NCBI GenBank assembly: GCA_028023455.1
Contig: JAQFVV010012419.1
Span: 930,001 to 994,000 of the forward strand
Source: Epiperipatus broadwayi
Taxonomy: Eukaryota; Onychophora; Udeonychophora; Euonychophora; Peripatidae
DNA length: 64,000 nucleotides
Direction of reading: 5' to 3'
The number at the start of each line of letters is the position of its first letter. Positions within the stretch are counted from its first letter, which is position 1. Below are positions 57,745-64,000 of this stretch, one piece after another. The notes beneath the pieces are model-generated. The model had not been told where the DNA came from. It was given only the letters and a program-made list of their open reading frames with translations, and ran no database searches. Position numbers and translations under genes: made by a program.

Positions 57745-58340
57745 TGGTCACGGACGAATTCTCGCGAAAACGGTACTTTTCGCGTGATCCTTGAAATTTT
57801 TTCCGTTTCGCACCCTTAAAAGCAATTTTTGAGGGTTACCCATTCGTAATGGAATCTTCAGGATATTATTACTAAACTTACAACAGTAAAGTAAGTTACA
57901 ACACATTAAAAAAAATAGACGTCTTATCAAATTTTAAAAAACTACGACTGCTTCAAATACACACACTCTCACACGAAACTACAGAGAAAATAGATATTCT
58001 ATTATTATGAGAAAATGATGAACAAAATGAACTACTATGGCAGCCAATCAAGGCATTTCTTTCTCTTTGCTTTGTAGCATAGAAAAAAAAAAAGCCATAA
58101 CCGGCAGCCGTCGGAAACTCTTTCTGTATTTTATTATAGAAAGAAGTCTCATTTGTGTTGGCTTCTGTCGCCGCCATCGCCTCCGTCCAACATAACATGA
58201 GGACTCTTTTCTGCATTTATAACGTAGAAAATTTCCTTTTTTGTTGGGTGTATGCCGGTGAAATGGTATATTTCTAGGAATTGACCTAGAAATAGCGACA
58301 TTTCGAGGGAAACACCAGGGATGAGAAAACAACCGTTACT
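57745..58340 (-). promoter_or_regulatory. CpG-richer promoter-like region (minus strand)
   Basis: CpG words cluster here ('cacggacgaattctcgcg', 'ttttcgcgtgatcc', 'tccgtttcgcaccc', 'gccgtcggaa', 'gtcgccgccatcgcc') in contrast to the CpG-poor surroundings. On the minus strand the word 'gATGGCGGCGAC' is a YY1-like motif overlapping a good-context ATG, a common arrangement at animal housekeeping starts. It lies about 8.4 kb upstream of the first recognised exon of the minus-strand gene, which makes it a candidate promoter for it. Confidence 0.45.
58102..58177 (-). CDS. candidate first coding exon
   Basis: From ATG at 58177 the minus strand reads MAATEANTNETSFYNKIQKE-FPTAA to a possible donor 'GCCG|gttatgg' in phase 1. 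The Ala-Ala-Thr start over a YY1-type motif, and the polar, helical reading, make it look real. The donor is non-ideal and its phase (1) does not fit the exon at 49698-49746 (needs phase 2), so an extra exon would have to lie between. An overlapping frame on the same strand (58048-58332) is an arginine-rich shadow. Confidence 0.35.
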
Positions 58341-60504
58341 TTAATATATAAACATAACAATGCCATGTTTCAATTATTATTTAATTTTCACGATTTTTCT
58401 ATTTTCCTATATAAATCCCACATTTATTCAATATGAGAACTTTTATTAAATTTATTATACAAATATTATCAATATACACATTGAATTAAATATTGGAATG
58501 ATTCCTTCTCTCCTGCTTTCTTTATATCGATTTATTCTAATTCTGTTTGCTATATCAATACTAGCTAAAGATGGTTAATCTTTTTCTTTTTTTTTTTACT
58601 ATATCAATTAACACCAAAATATGTTCCAAAAAGAGATGAAATTCATTTCATTCTCCCCAAATTTTTCCTTTCAAAAAATGAAAGATGAATTTCTAAATTT
58701 TTAAGTGACTATTTTAATATAACAGTCAAATGTGAAAAAAAAAAATCACTTCCTCTTTTAAATCTATGTAACGGAGCATACTCTTACACATTATATCACA
58801 AATGGCATATACATTGTTTAAATTGATTTTCATTTCTTTAAACCCTCACTTTATCAACCATTTTCTCAACATAAATACAAATTTAATTGTTTTTATAAAT
58901 TAGAGATCCCTTCATTTAAAAATGTTGCTATCAATCACAATCAAACATCTTTCCACATATATATGATAGCATTTCCAATGAAACACGATAGAATTTCATT
59001 TCTTAATTAGTAGTATCATATTTGGTTTGACATTTATTTCTTCTGTCAGAGCGATGAGATTATATCTAGCTACACAAGTTTTAACTAATAATAAAAAAAA
59101 CTATGCACTTATATAATATAATTAAAAGAAGTTACCTTCAATCTACTTTAAAACCATTGAATATAAATTTGAATAATCGGTGCTCATCTAACAGTATAGT
59201 GCTATAAAATCTCTATAACCAAAATGATCAATTTCTGGCTTTACCCGCCAGTGAAGACTGGAATTAATGCACTTCGCATTTAGCAGCCACTTTTTACTTC
59301 TTTACTCTATACAATTTTTAGAAAAATAATCCAAGATTTAAATATAGGTTGAGTCACATATAATATAAATTGACAGCACAGCAATTTCTATATATTTTTT
59401 TGAGGCCACAGTTCAATAACAATTGTAGACTCATATCTTTTGACTAAAAAAGTTAATTTCAACAACAAAAATTATCTGTCATGCTTAATATTTTTTCAAG
59501 AGCAGATATTTCCATCCTACTCCAGAGCCATCTATTGTTAACTTGAGGAATCAATGGTCATCAATTGATATGTACTGCAAAATCACTATCTCTACTAACA
59601 AAGGCAACAGCCAGAAACAAATTGATCTGGAAATGGGGATCTCATAGCACTGCATCATCTGGTGTCCAGTGATTACTCATGAGTACAGTAATGGCTCTAG
59701 AGTAAGGCAAAGATAACAACTTTTGGAAGCATATGAGAAGTAAAGTGGTGTTACTGGTAAAAACTATAGACATCCAGATAGAATAACATATTTACAGACA
59801 TATACATATAGTAATATGTTTACACACACATAATATAAACAATTAAAAACAAAAAAATGTAATCACTAGAAATATTCTACAAATATGGAGATAAATAGTA
59901 AATGAAATATATAACCTAAATGCAATTAGAAGGGATTTGAACACAGACTCGAGTTCTCTTCAGTCAACTATATTTTATGTAACCGACACCATGACCATAT
60001 ATATTATGGTTCCCATACGAGTGACAGGATTAGTAAACTAATCATTGATTATCATGATTGATTTATATAAAAAATGCCTAACGTGTTAATTGAATTATTA
60101 GATCAAATATTTTTTTTTTTTTTGATTTTGTTAAAATATTAAATAAAGGCTAGTCTAATATGACTATGTGATCAGTAGGCAAATCATACATAGATTGATA
60201 TAGTTTGTGTATGAATAATTCATGTGGTGGTTGTGGTAATGATGTTGAGAAAAGAAAGTATGCAACTTGTTTATATGAATTTGAGTTTATTGTAAATAAA
60301 TAGTTATAAATATAGTTTATGGTATCTAATAATAGATATCATGAAAATGAAATATAATTGATTTGTCAAGTTATTTAAGGGAGTTGTTGATTGTTGGAAT
60401 AGCCTAGTAGAAAATAGGTTTTATGAAGTTGAACTAAGTCATATTTTTAAAAGAAAAGAAAAATAGCATAGTGCTTTAGTGAAAAAGAATTTTTTTTTTC
60501 AAAA
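58341..60504. other. AT-rich DNA with one SINE-like relic
   Basis: No gene seen. At about 59595-59700 'actaacaaaggcaacagccagaaacaaattgatctgg ... gtccagtgattactcatg' is a diverged copy of part of the tandem-array unit at 38190-39575. A 5' LTR for the downstream element would be expected near 59.9-60.4 kb, but I could not align any part of this region to the LTR start at 63164. Confidence 0.45.
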
Positions 60505-61860
60505 ATGAGTGGAATTGAAAATTCAGAAAAAGAAGAAAATATTTGTTCTGTCCAAGAACAAGATCTCAAGGAGATGTTAGAAGTAGAAATAAGGATGGAA
60601 AAAGAAGGGGAGAGTCATAGGAAAGATAGAGAAATAAGAAAGGATATCCAATGCGAAGTTATAGAAGAAAAGAAAGTTGTTGTGGTGGAAGAGAAGAAAA
60701 GTTTAGATGATTTATTTGTATTGATGATGAAAATAAATGAATCTTTGAATGAATCTTTAAATAAAAAGTTAGAAGAAACTAGTAAATCTTTAAGAGTACA
60801 GCTAGAAGAGAATAGTAAAAAGTCAGAAGATAATAGATCTTTAAGAGTACAGTTAGAAGAGACTAGCAAATCTTTAAGAAAAGATTTGAGTGGAAAGTTA
60901 GAAGAAAGTAATAAATCTTTAAGAAAAGAACTGCAAGAAACTAATAAAGTGATAAGTGAGAAGTTAGAATTCATGAATAAAGGTATAGTTGAAAATCAAC
61001 AAGCCATTAAGTTTATAAAAGAAGATTTAGAGAAAAAATTTGGAGAATTAAGTGAAAAGTTTGCAACAAAAGACAATGTTATAGAGGTAGTAAAAGAGAA
61101 AATAAATGAAAAGTTAGAAGGATATGTTCATAAAAATGTTCAAGCTCTCCAAGTTCAGGGTAAAGAAGCTATCAAACAATGGACAGTTAGTAAAGATGAA
61201 CTGAATGAGAAGATAGAACATGTACATAGTGGTGTTAAAGGTATACAGAATCAAATGGAATTAATGGAAAACAAGTTTGAATTTTTAAGAACAGAAGTAA
61301 AAGAAGAAATGGATAATAGTACTCTAGAATTTAAAAAAGAGTTGGGAATAGGAATAGAGAAAAATTTACAGGTCATAAAATCTAACAAAACTGAAGATCA
61401 AAAATATCGATCTAAAATGGGAGAAAAGTTGAAGAAGTTAGAGAAAGAATTAATAGATCGAATAGAGAAGAATAAAGAAGTAATTGAAGAAAATAATAGC
61501 TCAAAAGAGATGAGTAATATAAACATCGATCAATTAAAAGAGGAGCAAAAGAATTATATAGATAGTTTGTTTAGTAAAATGAAATTGGAGGATAGAATAC
61601 TTGATAATGATATTAGAGTTAATGAAATTAAAGTAAGCAATCGTGACAGATGGAAAGATGTAAAAGACTTCTTGTGGTCATGGTATAATAAATTGAAAAG
61701 TAAGCAAAAGAATTATGTAGATAGTTTCCTTGATAAAATAAAATTGAATGATTTAATGTTGGATATTTATTCTAAAAGTAAAATGATTCAAGTGAGTAAT
61801 CGTGATCGATTGAAAAATTTAAAAGATTTAGGAAGAATATGGTACAATCAAATGTTTTAA
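60505..61860 (+). CDS. intact 451-codon coiled-coil ORF of a pol-less LTR-type element
   Basis: An uninterrupted frame from ATG (context caaaaATGAG) to TAA. After a Glu/Lys-rich start, residues about 75-155 carry 'SLRKELQET'-type repeats (K-S-L-R-x-x-L-E-E) in 11-residue steps, followed by long charged heptad-like helices to about 340. The C-terminus has two copies of a 53-residue unit: QKNYIDSLFSKMKLEDRIL ... VSNRDRWKDVKDFLWSWYN and QKNYVDSFLDKIKLNDL ... VSNRDRLKNLKDLGRIWYN. There is no signal peptide or membrane span. It precedes a Gag-like frame by about 150 nt, which suggests an element-encoded structural protein; a host gene is less likely. I know no close family. Confidence 0.7.
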   Translation: MSGIENSEKEENICSVQEQDLKEMLEVEIRMEKEGESHRKDREIRKDIQCEVIEEKKVVVVEEKKSLDDLFVLMMKINESLNESLNKKLEETSKSLRVQLEENSKKSEDNRSLRVQLEETSKSLRKDLSGKLEESNKSLRKELQETNKVISEKLEFMNKGIVENQQAIKFIKEDLEKKFGELSEKFATKDNVIEVVKEKINEKLEGYVHKNVQALQVQGKEAIKQWTVSKDELNEKIEHVHSGVKGIQNQMELMENKFEFLRTEVKEEMDNSTLEFKKELGIGIEKNLQVIKSNKTEDQKYRSKMGEKLKKLEKELIDRIEKNKEVIEENNSSKEMSNINIDQLKEEQKNYIDSLFSKMKLEDRILDNDIRVNEIKVSNRDRWKDVKDFLWSWYNKLKSKQKNYVDSFLDKIKLNDLMLDIYSKSKMIQVSNRDRLKNLKDLGRIWYNQMF

Positions 61861-62006
61861 AATAGATTTTGTAATGAAAACTGGTATAAAATGGAATGTA
61901 GGAAGGAAGTTATAAATAATCATAGAGAGAAGTTAAATAGGTGTCAGGAAACCAAACATGTTAAAATTTGCCATCAGTTGAAGAACAGTTAGATAAGGAG
62001 AATTCC
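61860..62006 (+). other. intergenic spacer between the two element ORFs
   Basis: Stop-containing DNA between the coiled-coil frame and the next ATG. The second frame is open back to a TAA at 61962, so any link between the two would need a splice, reinitiation or a frameshift; none is evident. Confidence 0.5.
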
Positions 62007-62735
62007 ATGGACGTAAGGTTTATTACAAGAAAACCAGTACAAGGGGATAATACAAAAAACCATTTAGAATCTCTAAATAAGTTAGAGAAATTGTTTTCTT
62101 TGTGCCCCATGTCCAAAAAGGGAAAAATGGTCCTTTCTAATATGTTGCTATATGTAGATGCAAAGGATTGGTGGCAGTCGTTAGGTGAAACACCTGGTGA
62201 ATATGAAGATTTTAAAAATATAGTGCTAGTTGGTTTTGGGGAATCTAACCCACAAGTTCAAATCAGATATCAGATGATATCAGAAAAATATAGTAATCAG
62301 TCCCATGGTTTTGTGAAGTTTTCCCATAAGCAAGCTGTTACATTAAAAACTTACATTTTTTCTATATTGAAAGTTAAAATGGTAAAATTGATTAGACAAA
62401 ATCTACCATATTTAAGTCAACAAATTTTAAGGCTAGTGGATCAATATAATAGTAAAGATATCATTAAACTGTTAGATGCATTACAAGGTAGTGAACTTAA
62501 TGTTGTTAAAATGGTTATGGATGTTCATGAGAAAATGAATTACCATATTGATGATATAGAATGTGAAGTTGAAATATTTCACAAAATTATGAATAGAAAA
62601 CAATATGTTGATATTAAAAAGGGATTTGAATTGCAGTTAAATCAGCCTCTAATTCTGAATAGCCAGAAAAACATAAGTGAAGTTACTGCTATTTCAGATA
62701 GAAGGGGACACCAAGTTATAAATAAATTATTATAA
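62007..62735 (+). CDS. Gag (capsid-like) ORF of an LTR-type element
   Basis: From ATG at 62007 the frame gives about 242 residues starting MDVRFITRKPVQGDNTKNHL; earlier in-frame codons lack an ATG. Residues about 20-90 include LEKLFSLCPMSKKGKMVLSN, then DAKDWWQSLGETPGEYEDF and 'LVGFGESNPQVQIRYQMI'. The 'a-x-x-W-W ... w-x-x-F-k-x-x-l-x-x-x-F' pattern is the hallmark of Ty3/gypsy Gag capsid. No CCHC knuckle is seen. The frame is intact but ends without passing into a protease or RT. Confidence 0.75.
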   Translation: MDVRFITRKPVQGDNTKNHLESLNKLEKLFSLCPMSKKGKMVLSNMLLYVDAKDWWQSLGETPGEYEDFKNIVLVGFGESNPQVQIRYQMISEKYSNQSHGFVKFSHKQAVTLKTYIFSILKVKMVKLIRQNLPYLSQQILRLVDQYNSKDIIKLLDALQGSELNVVKMVMDVHEKMNYHIDDIECEVEIFHKIMNRKQYVDIKKGFELQLNQPLILNSQKNISEVTAISDRRGHQVINKLL

Positions 62736-63151
62736 AGTTAGGGAGGTCTTAGTGATTATGTGTTCCTTACAAAATTCTAAAACAGATTGGAGAGAATGCT
62801 TTCCTGCTGTCAACTCCAGAAGGTGTTAGAGGAACATATAATGCCCGAAGCCTCATTCCTTATTCTGTAAGAGTCTAAAACAGCTGTCAAAATTAGTGTA
62901 ATAGGGATTATCAATTTAGTTATTGTGATATTTACAGTTTATTAATTTAAAGACAAATTAATAAACCTAATAGTAAAATTAGTGTGATATTTAGAGTTTA
63001 TGAATGGTTCAAAGGCATTAATAGACTTAATAGTGAAATTCAAGAGTACAGGGAATTTTGTTCACTTATTTATTGTAGAAAGCCATGCAGTAGAAATCAA
63101 TATAAAAGATTTTTTTTCAGAGGTTAAGTATTATAAAATTTAAAATTAAAT
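62736..63151 (+). pseudogene. short remnant where pol should be
   Basis: Only 416 bp separate Gag from the polypurine tract, far too little for protease, RT and integrase. A short frame at about 63015-63138 reads KFKSTGNFVHLFIVESHAVE-INIKDFFSEV, perhaps the edge of a protease or other pol piece, but with no catalytic motif. The element is therefore internally deleted or naturally non-autonomous. Confidence 0.5.
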
Positions 63152-63163
63152 GAAGGGAGGGGA
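63152..63163 (+). promoter_or_regulatory. polypurine tract
   Basis: 'gaagggagggga' directly precedes TGTTGTG. A run of purines immediately upstream of a TG dinucleotide is the plus-strand priming site and LTR border of LTR retrotransposons. It is the only such G-rich purine run in the area. Confidence 0.7.
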
Positions 63164-64000
63164 TGTTGTGCACTTTTATTAGCTCAATCTATTCTAAAAT
63201 AAAATTTTAGTGTATAATTTTAAATTTTACAAATCCAATAATATTTACTTATTAAAAGAAGACAATAATGAAATATTAGATCATAGGGTTTGAACTCGAA
63301 TTTAGCTAATGGAAATTTATAAATGATCTTAACTCAAAATACACATAGAAAATAACCTACAGAGTCATATATATGCAGATGGATGAACAATTAATATTAT
63401 TTAGTATTTAAAACCAGTGAAGTTTAAATTGTAATTTTGTAAACATAATGCGTAGTAGGGACTAATAATTATTGTGGGTGCGCATTTGATTTTAAAAATA
63501 GAAATTATTTATCTTCAAATCTTACTATATTTAAAAGTAAATAAATAAGGTTTAATTTTACCAAAATACTGATTTAGAATTAAAATAGTAAATTCTATCT
63601 TTATTTAATTTCTAAAGAATATTATATTTCAATATTTTATTTTTAAAAAATGATAAATTGTCATTTTAAAATGATAAACCAAAAACTTTCAAAATAAAGA
63701 ATTGTTTCATAGAGAAAAAGTGGGAAAAAATAACCAATCAAAGAGTTTCAAACAATTTTTTTTTGACTGTGAAATTCAAGAGAGGGAAAAAAGGCTTCTT
63801 GATCGTAAAGTATAAGTAACTAAGTTTTTTTTTTCTTGGTGATATTTTTTTTACAAAAAATAAAACTGGATTAAAAATTCCTAAAACCTTATGATTTGCA
63901 ACTCTACATCAATATACATGGATAATTATAAACTCTGTTGTTAAAATAATGGAATAAATTAATCGTTTTTCTACTGGGCAAGTCAATAATCGGAATTCCC
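63164..64000 (+). repeat. probable 3' LTR, start only
   Basis: Begins TGTTGTGCAC right after the polypurine tract. The sequence to the end of the window is AT-rich without a coding frame. The LTR end (CA) and the flanking target duplication are not identified and may lie beyond 64000. I could not align a matching 5' LTR upstream of 60505, so the call rests on the polypurine tract and position. Confidence 0.5.

Noticed and set aside
58048-58332. 94-codon arginine-rich minus-strand frame
   Set aside because: Shadow of the frame that starts at 58177; composition reflects the CpG-richer DNA.
60615-60974. 119-codon minus-strand frame
   Set aside because: Serine/leucine-rich antisense shadow of the repeat-rich coiled-coil ORF.
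1-64000. CRISPR array, bacterial operon or phage region
   Set aside because: Repeat spacing, introns, LINE and LTR elements and A+T-rich intergenic DNA are eukaryotic; no direct repeat-spacer pattern exists.

Overview
The window looks like a stretch of an AT-rich animal nuclear genome, probably an invertebrate. It is roughly 70% A+T, has no prokaryote-style gene packing, and carries RTE-type and L1/Tx1-like LINE copies, Ty3/gypsy remnants, foldback/MITE-like hairpins, tRNA-like SINE pieces, minisatellites, and short coding exons with GT-AG borders in long introns. I cannot name the species. No CRISPR, operon, intact rRNA or convincing functional tRNA is visible. Most long open frames are transposon remnants or chance frames.

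The main host-gene signal is a minus-strand multi-exon gene that the open-reading-frame view misses because its exons are only 49-135 nt. Seven exons (49698-49746, 47183-47317, 36150-36240, 35930-36003, 28949-29080, 12989-13088, 11757-11841) plus 27317-27436 join with matching splice phases into one open frame of about 260 residues. A further good-looking 50-nt exon (27532-27581) fits the downstream phase but not the upstream one, so an exon is missing or this one is alternative. I do not recognise the protein. Its 5' end may lie at a CpG-richer, YY1-like ATG at 58177 (inference). Its 3' end is not found.

Layout. 1-2600: decayed non-coding DNA. 2619-11299: a giant diverged inverted-arm element. 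11757-13088: two exons, with a tandem duplication touching one of them. 13870-16992: a 3.1-kb repeat, present again in inverse orientation at 41138-44206. 16988-17181: a near-perfect hairpin. 18340-18500: a possible CRE/TATA promoter. 19080-19202: a small hairpin. 19410-20960: a GC-richer repeat. 22115-25165: RTE LINE. 26161-28117: two foldback elements. 27317-29080: exons. 30192-30930: foldback. 32940-35612: an L1/Tx1-like LINE with a poly(A) tail. 35930-36240: exons. 37034-39570: a copy of the arm repeat followed by a tandem array of a 420-455 bp unit. 47183-49746: exons. 49860-50880: decayed retroelement coding DNA. 51719-53082: a minus-strand RTE LINE. 53848-56517: a Ty3/gypsy element with two LTRs, gag and protease remnants. 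56690-57730: minisatellites. 57745-58340: CpG-richer promoter-like DNA. 60505-64000: a retroelement with an intact coiled-coil ORF, a Gag-like ORF, a polypurine tract and an LTR start, but no pol.

The mobile elements sit in the introns and flanks of the host gene. The two things I consider most worth following are the unassigned spliced gene and the pol-less coiled-coil/Gag element at the right edge.
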